Positions 24,719-33,291 are shown, counted from the first letter of the stretch. The stretch: 64,000 nt of DNA from Laceyella tengchongensis (GCF_900182735.1 NZ_FXTU01000006.1:62001-126000); one strand, 5' to 3'. Made by a program: numbers and translations. Notes: generated by a model not told the origin, from the sequence alone.

Positions 24719-26065
24719 ATGAAATTTCGCTATTTGCCGCAGACGGAGCAAGATCGAAAGCAAATGCTGGAAACGATTGGCGTAGAGTCTGTTGATGAAT
24801 TGTTTGCCGAAATCCCTGAAAGTGTGCGCTTTAAAGGGAAAATGAACCTGCCAGCGCCAATGAGCGAACTAACATTGGTGAAGCACATGAATCGTATGGC
24901 TGGACGCAACACTTCAATGGATCAGGTAGTTTCGTTTTTGGGGGCAGGCGTGTATGAACATCATATCCCAAGCGTGGTCGGGCATGTCGTATCGCGCTCG
25001 GAATTTTACACCGCGTACACCCCGTATCAATCAGAAATCAGCCAAGGGGAATTGCAAGCCATTTTTGAGTTTCAAACCATGATCTGCGAATTGACAGGCA
25101 TGGATGTGGCTAACTCGTCCATGTACGATGGCCATACGGCGCTCTCGGAAGCAGCGAGCATGGCCGCGGCCACTTCCCGCAAACGGAAAATCGTCATTTC
25201 GCAAACCGTGCATCCCGAGGCGCGGCAAATTCTGTTGACCAGCGCCAAGGGGTTGGGTCTGCAAGTTGTCGAAGTGCCGCATCAAGATGGCGTAACTGAC
25301 TTGGCGGCGCTCTCTGCTGAGGCGGATGAAGAGACGGCGGCGGTGATTGTGCAATCACCCAACTTCTTCGGGAATATTGAAGATTTGGCGCAAGTAGAGC
25401 GCATCGCCCACGCTCACAAAGGCCTGTTCATTGTCAGCGCCAATCCTTTGTCGCTCGGACTGTTGAAGCCGCCGGGGCAATACGGCGCCGACATTGTAGT
25501 TGGCGACGCGCAGCCATTAGGGATCGCACCGTCCTTCGGGGGACCGCACTGCGGCTATTTTGCGACGACCAAAGCGCTGATGCGCCGCATTCCAGGCCGG
25601 ATCGTCGGACAGACGGTCGATGAAAACGGAAAGCGCGGGTTTGTGCTTACTTTGCAAGCGCGTGAACAACACATCCGTCGCGACAAAGCGACATCAAACA
25701 TCTGCTCCAACCAAGCACTGTTGGCCCTAGCAGCATCGGTTTACATGTCAGCGCTGGGGAAACAAGGGATGCAAGACGTGGCGCGCCTTAATCTGCAAAA
25801 AGCGCATTATGCCAAAGAGAGACTCAGCCAGGTAGAAGGGATTGAGATCGCATTCAGCCAGCCGTTTTTCAACGAGTTTGTGGTCAAATTGCCTCATCCC
25901 GTAAGCGAAGTAAATCGCAAGCTGTTGGAACAAGGCATCATCGGCGGCTACGATCTGGGACGTGATTATCCGGAGCTGGCCAACCATATGCTGATTGCGG
26001 TGACGGAAGTGCGGACGAAAGAAGAAATTGATATGTTGGCGAATGGTTTGGAGGGTCTGCTGTGA
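24719..26065 (+). CDS. gcvPA: Glycine dehydrogenase (decarboxylating) subunit 1
   Basis: The alpha half of the split P protein, which with GcvPB decarboxylates glycine on PLP. The 448 residues are the usual length for subunit 1. Conserved segments include FLGAGVYEHHIPSVV, FQTMICELTGMDVAN and TLQAREQHIRRDKATSN. It lacks the PLP lysine, which is in subunit 2. ATG at 24719 is 8 bases after a GGGGGAG site; upstream GTG at 24677 overlaps gcvT and would add 14 unusual residues. gcvPB begins within its stop codon. Confidence 0.96.
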   Translation: MKFRYLPQTEQDRKQMLETIGVESVDELFAEIPESVRFKGKMNLPAPMSELTLVKHMNRMAGRNTSMDQVVSFLGAGVYEHHIPSVVGHVVSRSEFYTAYTPYQSEISQGELQAIFEFQTMICELTGMDVANSSMYDGHTALSEAASMAAATSRKRKIVISQTVHPEARQILLTSAKGLGLQVVEVPHQDGVTDLAALSAEADEETAAVIVQSPNFFGNIEDLAQVERIAHAHKGLFIVSANPLSLGLLKPPGQYGADIVVGDAQPLGIAPSFGGPHCGYFATTKALMRRIPGRIVGQTVDENGKRGFVLTLQAREQHIRRDKATSNICSNQALLALAASVYMSALGKQGMQDVARLNLQKAHYAKERLSQVEGIEIAFSQPFFNEFVVKLPHPVSEVNRKLLEQGIIGGYDLGRDYPELANHMLIAVTEVRTKEEIDMLANGLEGLL

Positions 26066-27525
26066 TGAAAACAACCGAAGAAAAAGCACTCATTTTCGAA
26101 ATGAGCCAGCCAGGACGTGTAGCATACAGCTTACCAGAATCGGATGTGCCAGAAGGGGATTTTTTGCCGCCGGAACTGATGCGGGAAACACCGGCCGAGC
26201 TGCCCGAGGTGTCCGAATTGGACTTGATGCGCCATTACACGGAGTTGTCCCGTCGCAACCATGGGGTAGACAATGGATTTTATCCGTTGGGTTCCTGCAC
26301 GATGAAATACAATCCCAAAGTGCATGAAGATGTGGCTCGTTTCCCTGGGTTTGCCAAGATTCATCCGTATCAAGCGGAAGAGACGGTGCAAGGGGCGCTG
26401 GAATTGTTGTACGAATTGCAACGGGATTTGGCCGAAATCACAGGCATGGATGCGGTGACGTTGCAATCCGCGGCGGGTGCACAAGGAGAATGGACCGGGT
26501 TGATGATGATACGCGCATATCATGAGTCCCGCGGGGAGTCTAAGCGCGACAAAGTTATTGTGCCTGATTCGGCGCATGGAACGAACCCGGCGAGTGCGAC
26601 GGTGGCAGGTTTTAAAACCATCACCATCCCCTCCAATGAGAAAGGCTTGGTGGATGTAGAGGAATTGAAAAAGGTGTTGGGTGACGATACGGCCGCGTTA
26701 ATGTTGACCAACCCAAATACCTTGGGCTTGTTTGAAGAAGAGATCAACGTGATCGCGGACTTGGTTCACGAAGCGGGCGGACTGCTGTACTATGATGGAG
26801 CCAACGCCAATGCTATTTTGGGAATCGCCCGTCCGGGAGACATGGGATTTGACGTCGTTCACTTAAATCTGCATAAAACGTTTACCACCCCGCACGGTGG
26901 AGGCGGCCCAGGAGCTGGACCGGTTGGCGTGAAAAAAGAGCTGTTGCCGTTTTTGCCGAAGCCGATGGTGGCCAAGGCTGAGGATGGTAGCTACTACTTC
27001 GATTACGACCTGCCACAATCAATTGGCCGCATCAAAGGGTATTACGGAAACTTCGGCATCTTGGTTCGCGCGTATGCGTATATTCGCACCATGGGGCCTG
27101 AGGGGTTGCGGCAAGTGTCCGAAAACGCTGTGATGAACGCCAATTACATGATGCGCCGGTTGGAGCCGTATTATGATCTGCCGTTCAAGCAGCATTGCAA
27201 GCATGAGTTTGTGTTGTCGGGCAAAAGACAGAAGAAGTTGGGCGTTCGGACGCTGGATATCGCCAAGCGCTTGCTTGACTTTGGATTCCACCCGCCAACA
27301 ATCTACTTCCCGCTGATTGTGGAGGAGTGTCTGATGATCGAACCGACTGAGACGGAATCCAAAGAAACGCTGGATCGCTTCATCGACACCATGATCCAAA
27401 TCGCGAAAGAAGCAGAAGAAACGCCAGAACTGGTTCAGGAGGCGCCGCACCATACTGTGGTTAATCGCTTGGACGAAGTGACTGCGGCCCGCAAACCGGT
27501 GTTGCGCTGGTACAAGCAAGATTAA
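26062..27525 (+). CDS. gcvPB: Glycine dehydrogenase (decarboxylating) subunit 2
   Basis: The beta half of the P protein, with the PLP-binding Lys272 in VHLNLHKTFTTPHGGGGPG. QSAAGAQGEWTG and PDSAHGTNPAS are the other cofactor-binding segments. The 487-residue length is normal. GTG at 26062 overlaps the gcvPA stop as GTGA and is 7 bases after GGAGG; the ATG at 26065 is an equal alternative. It ends the glycine cleavage operon with a strong terminator. Confidence 0.96.
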   Translation: MMKTTEEKALIFEMSQPGRVAYSLPESDVPEGDFLPPELMRETPAELPEVSELDLMRHYTELSRRNHGVDNGFYPLGSCTMKYNPKVHEDVARFPGFAKIHPYQAEETVQGALELLYELQRDLAEITGMDAVTLQSAAGAQGEWTGLMMIRAYHESRGESKRDKVIVPDSAHGTNPASATVAGFKTITIPSNEKGLVDVEELKKVLGDDTAALMLTNPNTLGLFEEEINVIADLVHEAGGLLYYDGANANAILGIARPGDMGFDVVHLNLHKTFTTPHGGGGPGAGPVGVKKELLPFLPKPMVAKAEDGSYYFDYDLPQSIGRIKGYYGNFGILVRAYAYIRTMGPEGLRQVSENAVMNANYMMRRLEPYYDLPFKQHCKHEFVLSGKRQKKLGVRTLDIAKRLLDFGFHPPTIYFPLIVEECLMIEPTETESKETLDRFIDTMIQIAKEAEETPELVQEAPHHTVVNRLDEVTAARKPVLRWYKQD

Positions 27526-27540
27526 AAACGTGAATGGTTT

Positions 27541-27579
27541 AAAAGCGGATGGGGCAAGGGTTCCCATCCGCTTTTTTTA
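27541..27579 (+). terminator. Rho-independent terminator of the gcv operon
   Basis: A 13-bp stem (AAAAGCGGATGGG / CCCATCCGCTTTT) with a 9-base loop and TTTTTTT. Confidence 0.93.
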
Positions 27580-27639
27580 TGGGTGTTAATAAAATTGATA
27601 AAAAAATATCCATATTTAAAAATGGGGTTGGCTTGGTAT

Positions 27640-27716
27640 GGTAGGCACCTGCGTAAAACGATGCAAGAAAAACGGCGAGTTTTGAGTTGCTAACTCCATT
27701 TAATCCTACCTTTTTT
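27640..27716 (+). ncRNA. Structured leader candidate before the chromate transporter genes
   Basis: GGTAGG at 27640-27645 pairs with CCTACC at 27705-27710, which runs straight into TTTTTT. Inside lie two small stems, TGCGT/ATGCA and GAGTT/AACTC, so the element can fold as a three-way junction ending like a terminator, about 120 bases before the first transporter gene. It may be an attenuator or a small riboswitch. I do not recognise a known class, and the stems are short. Confidence 0.35.
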
Positions 27717-27761
27717 CTTGGGTTTAATAGGGGAGGGAGGTAGTTTTTTTAGGGAGGATCA

Positions 27762-27803
27762 ATGAAATTTTATACCATTGCGGTTGCGAATGTTGTACAA
27801 TGA
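27762..27803 (+). CDS. Possible 13-residue leader peptide
   Basis: A 14-codon frame (MKFYTIAVANVVQ) begins 4 bases after a strong AGGGAGG site and ends in TGA that overlaps an ATG (ATGA) in the frame of the next gene. This could couple translation into the transporter gene, or be a chance frame. There is no other evidence. Confidence 0.25.
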   Translation: MKFYTIAVANVVQ

Positions 27804-27835
27804 CTAAAAGGAAATGTTGGGAAAGGGAGAAACCC

Positions 27836-28414
27836 ATGAAGCAGGGTAGGGGAAAGTGGTGGCAACTCTTTCTTTCTTTTTGCAAAGTCAGCCCCGTCAC
27901 TTTTGGCGGGGGCTTTGCTGTGTTGCCGTTGATTGAAAAAGAGATCCTTCACAGACGCCAGTGGATGGATGAGCGGGAGTTTGGAGAAGCGACCGCCATT
28001 GCCCAGTCGATCCCGGGGGCCATTGCGGTGAATATCGCCATGGTGATCGGCTATCGGCTGGCGGGCATGGTGGGGGTGTTGTGCGCGACGGTGGGCATCG
28101 TGTTGCCTGCGTTTTCGATTGTGTTGTTGATGTATCTCGGGTTTTATCACATTCACACTTGGAATTGGGTAAATGGCGCACTGGAAGGCGTGAAGGCAGC
28201 CGTTGTCGCCTTGATTGTCTACGCGGCGATTCGTATGGGCAAGTCGGCGCTTTGTGACAAGTGGACTTGGGTTATCATGGGAGGAGCGGTCGGTGGATTG
28301 CTCTTTTTACATGTTCATCCCTTGCTTGTGATGGTGGCAGGGGCACTGGCTGGGATGGGTTTTGCCAGTGGGAAACGGGTGCTGGCGGCGCTTAGGCAGA
28401 GTGAGAGCGAGTAA
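27836..28414 (+). CDS. Chromate transporter, short N-terminal-type subunit
   Basis: A 192-residue membrane protein of the CHR family in its short, single-domain form, as in the B. subtilis YwrB/YwrA pair. The family motif FGGGFAVLPLIEKE lies near residues 24-37, and AQSIPGAIAVNIA and GIVLPAFSIVLL follow. Such pairs export chromate in exchange for another ion, possibly sulfate. ATG at 27836 has a GGGAAAGGGAG site; an in-frame ATG at 27800 overlaps the stop of a tiny leader frame. The second subunit follows 18 bases later. Confidence 0.88.
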   Translation: MKQGRGKWWQLFLSFCKVSPVTFGGGFAVLPLIEKEILHRRQWMDEREFGEATAIAQSIPGAIAVNIAMVIGYRLAGMVGVLCATVGIVLPAFSIVLLMYLGFYHIHTWNWVNGALEGVKAAVVALIVYAAIRMGKSALCDKWTWVIMGGAVGGLLFLHVHPLLVMVAGALAGMGFASGKRVLAALRQSESE

Positions 28415-28432
28415 TGGGAAGGGGATTTCGGC

Positions 28433-28969
28433 ATGCTCATCGAGTTGTTCGTCACTTTTTTTAAGATCGGCTTGTTTTCGTTTGGCGGGGGATACGCCAT
28501 GATTCCAGTAATTGAACATGAAGTGGGGCTTCATGGTTGGATGGGCACCGGGGATTTTTCAGAGATGATCGTGTTGGCAGGGATGGCACCTGGCTCTCTA
28601 GCGATGAACAGCGCGGTGTTTGTCGGCTATCATGTGGGTGGAGTGCTTGGTGCGATCGTTGCCTTGCTGGGCATGGTGTTGCCCTCGTTGATTTTGGTCA
28701 TGTTGGTTACAGCGTTAATCTTTCGTATGCACAAACACCCGTTGTACAAGTCGGCATTGTATGGATTGAAGCCCATCATCATCGGCCTGATTGTGTATGC
28801 GGCGATTCGGTTTGCGGATGGTAGTATGTTCGTCGGACAATGGGACGGGCATACCATCAGCCTGATTGTGATCAGCTTGTGCGCGCTGTTGGCCTTGGTG
28901 CGGTTTAAACTCCATCCGGTCATGGTGATGGCTCTGTCTGGTGTGGTAGGCGTTTTTCTATATCAATGA
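28433..28969 (+). CDS. Chromate transporter, short C-terminal-type subunit
   Basis: A 178-residue membrane protein of the CHR family, paired with the gene above. FSFGGGYAMIPVIEHE near residues 15-30, GMAPGSLAMNSA and GMVLPSLILVML repeat the pattern of the first subunit, showing the two come from one duplicated domain. The two halves are expected to insert with opposite topology and work together. ATG follows AAGGGGA. A strong terminator follows. Confidence 0.88.
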   Translation: MLIELFVTFFKIGLFSFGGGYAMIPVIEHEVGLHGWMGTGDFSEMIVLAGMAPGSLAMNSAVFVGYHVGGVLGAIVALLGMVLPSLILVMLVTALIFRMHKHPLYKSALYGLKPIIIGLIVYAAIRFADGSMFVGQWDGHTISLIVISLCALLALVRFKLHPVMVMALSGVVGVFLYQ

Positions 28970-28972
28970 TTC

Positions 28973-29006
28973 ACTCTTCACTTATAAATAGTGAAGAGTT
29001 TTTTTA
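28973..29006 (+). terminator. Rho-independent terminator of the chromate transporter pair
   Basis: A 10-bp perfect stem ACTCTTCACT / AGTGAAGAGT with a TATAAAT loop and TTTTTTT. Confidence 0.93.
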
Positions 29007-29045
29007 ATTAAATGATGTTAGCGAATTCATTTTATTATAAAATAA

Positions 29046-29063
29046 TGAATGAGTATTCAATCA
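29046..29063. promoter_or_regulatory. FadR-type operator before fadH
   Basis: The 18-base sequence TGAATGAGTATTCAATCA differs at one position from the Bacillus FadR (YsiA) consensus TGAATGAnTAnTCATTCA, as I recall it. It lies in an AT-rich promoter region 22 bases before the fadH start. In B. subtilis, FadR represses beta-oxidation genes until long-chain acyl-CoA releases it. Confidence 0.75.
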
Positions 29064-29084
29064 ATATAAAAGGAGCGTGTCGAT

Positions 29085-29849
29085 ATGAAAGGGAAAACAG
29101 CGATTGTCACAGGTGGCAGCAATGGAATGGGCAAAGCGATTGCCGCTCGTCTGTGTCAAGAAGGAGCGAACGTCGTAATCACCGCGCGCAATGAAGAGCG
29201 CTTGGAGGCGGCACGCCAGGAAATGGAAACGTTTTCAGGACAAGTGTTGGCGGTTCCGATGGATGTGCGTCAGTTGGATCAAGTAGAGGCCACAGTGCAA
29301 AAGGCGAAAGAAGTATTTGGTCGGGTGGATTACTTAGTCAACAATGCAGCGGGCAACTTTGTGGTTCCGGCAGAGAAATTGTCTCCCAATGGTTGGAAAT
29401 CAGTCGTTGACATTGTCCTGCATGGTACGTGGTTTTTCACGCAAACGGTGGCAAAAGATTGGATCGCCAATGGGCAAGCGGGCTCCATTGTCAATATTGT
29501 GGCCACTTACGCTTGGACCGGAGCAGCTGGGGTTGTCCACTCCGCCGCAGCCAAAGCGGGGGTATTGGCGATGAGCCAGACGCTTGCAGTGGAATGGGGA
29601 AGCAAAGGGATCCGCATCAATTGCATCGCCCCCGGACCGATTGAAAACACAGGCGGTGTAGAAAAATTGATCGCCGATGAGCGTGCGTATGAGGCTGTTA
29701 GACGTGCGGTGCCATTGCAACGATTCGGGAAGCCCGAAGAGATCGCTGCACTGGCTAAGTTCTTGTTGTCGGACGAAGCTAGTTATATCAACGGGGACTG
29801 CATCACCATGGATGGCGGCATGTGGATGAATGGAAGCCGTTTTTTATAA
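29085..29849 (+). CDS. fadH: 2,4-dienoyl-CoA reductase (FadH/YkuF type)
   Basis: A 254-residue short-chain dehydrogenase that reduces 2,4-dienoyl-CoA with NADPH in breakdown of unsaturated fatty acids. TGGSNGMGKAI binds the nucleotide; NNAAGNFVVPAEKLSPNGWK and VHSAAAKAGVLAM match the FadH subfamily, which lacks the usual Tyr of YxxxK, here His-Ser-Ala-Ala-Ala-Lys. That is normal for dienoyl-CoA reductases and not a defect. ATG follows AAAAGGAG. The FadR-like operator directly upstream supports both the function and control by fatty acids. Confidence 0.92.
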   Translation: MKGKTAIVTGGSNGMGKAIAARLCQEGANVVITARNEERLEAARQEMETFSGQVLAVPMDVRQLDQVEATVQKAKEVFGRVDYLVNNAAGNFVVPAEKLSPNGWKSVVDIVLHGTWFFTQTVAKDWIANGQAGSIVNIVATYAWTGAAGVVHSAAAKAGVLAMSQTLAVEWGSKGIRINCIAPGPIENTGGVEKLIADERAYEAVRRAVPLQRFGKPEEIAALAKFLLSDEASYINGDCITMDGGMWMNGSRFL

Positions 29850-29949
29850 GACACAGATGTCTGTGTGGGGGAAAGTGCCCCAAACGTCATATTGATCAAG
29901 AAGTGGAGACACACATTAAACAGTGCTTAGACTGCTTATATTTGAAGGG

Positions 29950-29987
29950 AAACAGGTCATGCTAACATTTTGCATGACCTGTTTTAT
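29950..29987 (+). terminator. Rho-independent terminator after fadH
   Basis: A 13-bp stem AAACAGGTCATGC / GCATGACCTGTTT with a 9-base loop, then TTTTATC. The 100 bases before it also hold a short ACACAGA/TCTGTGT inverted repeat just after the fadH stop. Confidence 0.88.
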
Positions 29988-30002
29988 CTAAAGATTCAGG
30001 GA

Positions 30003-30113
30003 GGGATTTCAAAGATTATGAGACTGCAAGCGAGAAACCACGCCCGCTGAGGGGTGTCGCCGTATAAGGGCGGTTGTGATGCTTGAAATGGGAGGTATCC
30101 ATTTCAAATGTAA
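30003..30113 (+). ncRNA. Candidate structured RNA upstream of glcT
   Basis: A GC-richer block between the fadH terminator and glcT. TTGAAATGG (30083-30091) pairs with CCATTTCAA (30099-30107), a 9-bp hairpin with GAGGTAT in the loop. The same left arm can instead pair with ATTTCAA near 30006, and CGCCC can pair with GGGCG in between. Two exclusive folds of this kind are the pattern of a switch. The hairpin loop carries a GGGAGG ribosome-like site. No known riboswitch class is recognised. The remaining ~115 bases up to glcT are AT-rich with nothing else recognised. Confidence 0.35.
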
Positions 30114-30228
30114 ATAAAACGATTGCCAGCACATGTCCAGACCAATAATTCGGGATTGATTTCTCACGGCTTTTTATCGTATATTGCTTGTTATCGGATC
30201 AGTGCTTGAGAGAGAGGTCGAAGCAAAC

Positions 30229-31068
30229 ATGAGTGAGCCATTTCGCATCAAAAAGGTCCTCAATAATAATGTTGTCATCGCGGTGCATCCAGCGTTGCGG
30301 GAAGTGGTCTTGATTGGCAAGGGCATCGGGTTCCAAAAAAAAGTGGGCGAACTGATCCAAGAGGAAACCGTGGAAAAATGTTTTGTTCTGCAAGACAAAA
30401 AAGAGCAAGAACAATACAAACAGCTGTTATCGCAAGTGGATGAGCGGTTAGTTGAGGTGATGAATGATGTGGTTCTTCATATTCATAAGCGGTTTCAGAC
30501 ACCCCTAAATGAACATATTCATACGGCGCTGATGGATCATATCGGTTTTGCTATCAAACGATTGGAGCAAGGGATTGCGTTCACTAATCCGTTTTTGGTT
30601 GAAACCCGCGCGCTGTACGAACGGGAATATGAAGTGGCAGAAGAGATTGTCGACATGATCGAAATGAAGATGGGAATTCGTTTGCCTGAAGCAGAAGCGG
30701 GCTTCATCGCCATGCACATTCACAGCGCTTTGACCCGCAGGCGCCTGTCAGAGATCCACCAGTATTCGCGCCTGATCCTCCGGCTTATCCGCATGGTGGA
30801 AACAGCACTAAACAAAGAAGTGGATCGCAAAAGCATCTCCTACTTGCGCTTGGTTACCCATCTGCGCTTTGCCATCGAGCGCACTGTGGCAGAGGAAGAT
30901 ATTACCGAACCGGAAGGGTTCACAGAATTGTTGCGTTCACAATATCCGATGTGTTATGATATAGCTTGGAAGCTGTCAAAAGTAATGGAGAGGGAATTGA
31001 AGAAAGCGGTTCCCTTAGCTGAAGTGAGTTACCTGACATTACATTTGCAGCGAATTATCAGCAACTGA
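30229..31068 (+). CDS. glcT: Transcriptional antiterminator GlcT
   Basis: A 279-residue BglG-family antiterminator. The first ~60 residues (MSEPFRIKKVLNNN, VVLIGKGIGF) form the RNA-binding CAT domain, followed by two PRD domains. Their conserved histidines appear in EHIHTALMDH, AMHIHSAL, LVTHLRFA and LTLHLQR. When glucose is present GlcT is not phosphorylated by PtsG and binds the RAT site in the ptsG leader, preventing termination. That RAT is visible just downstream. ATG at 30229 follows AGAGAGG; the frame also extends 15 codons upstream without a site. Confidence 0.93.
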   Translation: MSEPFRIKKVLNNNVVIAVHPALREVVLIGKGIGFQKKVGELIQEETVEKCFVLQDKKEQEQYKQLLSQVDERLVEVMNDVVLHIHKRFQTPLNEHIHTALMDHIGFAIKRLEQGIAFTNPFLVETRALYEREYEVAEEIVDMIEMKMGIRLPEAEAGFIAMHIHSALTRRRLSEIHQYSRLILRLIRMVETALNKEVDRKSISYLRLVTHLRFAIERTVAEEDITEPEGFTELLRSQYPMCYDIAWKLSKVMERELKKAVPLAEVSYLTLHLQRIISN

Positions 31069-31073
31069 ATAAG

Positions 31074-31120
31074 GGCTGTTTCAATCCCCGTCCCAATAAA
31101 AAGGGTGCGAAACAGCTTTG
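31074..31120 (+). terminator. Hairpin after glcT, probable weak terminator
   Basis: GCTGTTTC pairs with GAAACAGC; the tail is only TTTG, so termination may be weak and glcT may read through into ptsG. Confidence 0.5.
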
Positions 31121-31133
31121 TGGCTCTTGTTTT

Positions 31134-31164
31134 CACGTGTTACTGATTCGATCAGGCATGAGTG
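31134..31164 (+). promoter_or_regulatory. GlcT-binding ribonucleic antiterminator (RAT) in the ptsG leader
   Basis: The run GTTACTGATTCGATCAGGCA followed by TGAGTG matches, as I remember it, the B. subtilis ptsG RAT. The site abuts the left arm of a terminator, the standard layout for antitermination by GlcT. Confidence 0.85.
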
Positions 31165-31238
31165 AAAAAAGGCTGGATGATTAGCTTGTCCAAAGGGATT
31201 TGTTCCCTTTTGCAAGCGCTCCCATCTGTCTTTTTTTG
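31165..31238 (+). terminator. Conditional terminator of the ptsG leader
   Basis: AAAAAAGG and GGATG on the left pair with CATC and CTTTTTTT on the right, with AGCTTG/CAAGCG and an inner AAAGGGA/TCCCTTT hairpin. The element is imperfect but ends in T7. A 60-codon frame across it is not considered a gene. Confidence 0.7.
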
Positions 31239-31362
31239 CTCATGCCTTATTTATTTTTTGACGGGTTGGGCAAAACAAGAAATGATTGCGTGGAGCGAAA
31301 AGTTCTCACGGATTTGCACTTATTCATATTTTGACAAACCATGATAGGGGGAGACGTCTAAG

Positions 31363-33291
31363 ATGTTTAAAAAACTTTTTGGCATCCTGCAACGCGTCGG
31401 TAAGTCGCTGATGCTGCCGGTAGCCATTTTGCCAGCAGCCGGTTTGCTGCTCGCGATCGGGAATAAATTGCAGATTGGGATTTTGGAAAACGCCGGGGGC
31501 ATTGTATTTTCCAACCTGGCTTTGATCTTCGCGATCGGGGTGGCGATCGGTCTGTCCAATGGCGAAGGAACTGCTGGTTTGGCAGCCGTTGTCGGTTATC
31601 TCATCATGAATACAACCTTGGGTGAGATGGCTAAGCTCAACGGAGTGGAAACGGTAGATGTGTTGGGGATACCAAGCTTGCATATGGGGGTTTTCGGCGG
31701 GGTAATTATCGGGATTGTGGCGTCATTGCTATATAACCGATTCCATGATATCGAATTGCCGCAGTACCTCGGCTTCTTTGGCGGCAAGCGTTTTGTGCCG
31801 ATCATCACGGCAGTGGCCGCCTTCCTGATGGGCTTGTTGTTCTTTTTTGTCTGGCCTCCAATCCAAACGCAGATCGACAAGCTGTCCCATATTGTGACGG
31901 CGCAAAATACGGCAGTGGCCGCGTTTATCTTTGGTGTGATCGAACGGGGATTGATTCCTTTTGGTCTGCATCACATTTTCTACAATCCGTTCTGGTATGA
32001 ATTTGGTACCTGGACCAATGCGGCGGGTGAGATTATCAAGGGCGACCAAACGCGTTTCTTCCAAGGTGACCCGACAGCGGGTACATTTATGTCTGGTAAA
32101 TTCCCGTTCATGATGTTCGGCTTGCCAGCGGCGGCTTTGGCTATTTACCATACAGCTCGCCCTGAGAAAAAGAAGCTGGTCGGCGGTATCATGGCATCTG
32201 CGGCCCTGACTTCGTTTTTGACCGGGATTACCGAACCGCTTGAGTTTTCCTTCTTGTTTGTAGCTCCAGTTTTGTATGCAGTTCACTGCATATTCGCAGG
32301 TCTGTCGTTTATGTTGATGGATGTGCTGGGCGTGAAAGCGGGAATGACTTTCTCCGGCGGGATCATCGACTTGATCATGTTCTGGGACATCGACACCAAA
32401 CCATATCTCATCATTCCAGTCGGTTTGGCGTTTGCAGTCATTTATTACTTTGGCTTCCGGTTTGCCATCAAGAAGTGGAACCTGCGTACACCGGGTCGGG
32501 AAGATGATGAGCTGGAACACACCAACGAAACGGCGGCAACGGGCGATTTGGCTGAAAATGTGTTGAAAGCACTGGGCGGTAAAGAAAACCTCTCCAACCT
32601 GGATGCCTGCATCACCCGCTTGCGCATTTCGGTTAATGATGTGAAAAAAGTGGACAAGGAACAGTTGAAACAATTGGGAGCATCGGGTGTGCTGGAAATG
32701 GGTAACCATTTGCAAATCATCTTTGGCCCCAAATCAGACAACATCAAAGAACAGATGAAGCAATTGATGATGGGTAAGAAACCAACCGCGGCGCCTGTTG
32801 AAACGAGCGAGCCGGCGAAAACAGAGGCTACAACGGCGGAGCAAGGCGAGTTTGCGGCTCCGATGACCGGGAAGCTGTTGCCGCTTAGCGAAGTACCAGA
32901 TCAAGTATTTTCGCAAAAAATGATGGGCGACGGCTTTGCGATTGAACCGACAGAGGGAACAGTGGTTTCCCCAGTGGACGGCGAGATTGTCAACTTGTTC
33001 CCAACCAAACACGCTATCGGCATTCGCGCCCATGATGGCCGGGAAGTGCTGATTCATGTGGGGATTGACACAGTGAACTTGGAAGGAAGAGGATTTACCT
33101 CCTTTATTGCTGAAGGGGACAAGGTGGAGAAAGGACAAAAACTGCTGGAAGTGGACTTGGCTTACATCAAGGAGCACGCTACCTCGATCATCACACCAGT
33201 CATCTTTACCAATTTGCCGGAAGGGGCAGGTGTGAAGCTGAATAAGGCCGAGTGCAAAAGCGGAGACGAAAAGATCCTTGCGATTGAGTAG
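31363..33291 (+). CDS. ptsG: PTS glucose transporter subunit EIICBA
   Basis: A 642-residue glucose permease that imports and phosphorylates glucose. Domains run EIIC (about 1-390, multiple membrane helices, with the GITEPLEFSFLF signature), EIIB (about 395-475, phosphorylated Cys416 in LDACITRLR) and EIIA (about 500-642, phosphorylated His565 in VLIHVGIDTV). All three catalytic residues are present. ATG follows AGGGGGA. Expression depends on GlcT through the leader RAT/terminator. A Gln/Thr-rich linker joins EIIB to EIIA. The product, glucose-6-phosphate, also feeds Zwf. Confidence 0.97.
   Translation: MFKKLFGILQRVGKSLMLPVAILPAAGLLLAIGNKLQIGILENAGGIVFSNLALIFAIGVAIGLSNGEGTAGLAAVVGYLIMNTTLGEMAKLNGVETVDVLGIPSLHMGVFGGVIIGIVASLLYNRFHDIELPQYLGFFGGKRFVPIITAVAAFLMGLLFFFVWPPIQTQIDKLSHIVTAQNTAVAAFIFGVIERGLIPFGLHHIFYNPFWYEFGTWTNAAGEIIKGDQTRFFQGDPTAGTFMSGKFPFMMFGLPAAALAIYHTARPEKKKLVGGIMASAALTSFLTGITEPLEFSFLFVAPVLYAVHCIFAGLSFMLMDVLGVKAGMTFSGGIIDLIMFWDIDTKPYLIIPVGLAFAVIYYFGFRFAIKKWNLRTPGREDDELEHTNETAATGDLAENVLKALGGKENLSNLDACITRLRISVNDVKKVDKEQLKQLGASGVLEMGNHLQIIFGPKSDNIKEQMKQLMMGKKPTAAPVETSEPAKTEATTAEQGEFAAPMTGKLLPLSEVPDQVFSQKMMGDGFAIEPTEGTVVSPVDGEIVNLFPTKHAIGIRAHDGREVLIHVGIDTVNLEGRGFTSFIAEGDKVEKGQKLLEVDLAYIKEHATSIITPVIFTNLPEGAGVKLNKAECKSGDEKILAIE

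Noticed and set aside
31162..31344. 60-codon frame in the ptsG leader
   Set aside because: It covers the GlcT antiterminator/terminator; its hydrophobic look comes from the T-rich terminator.
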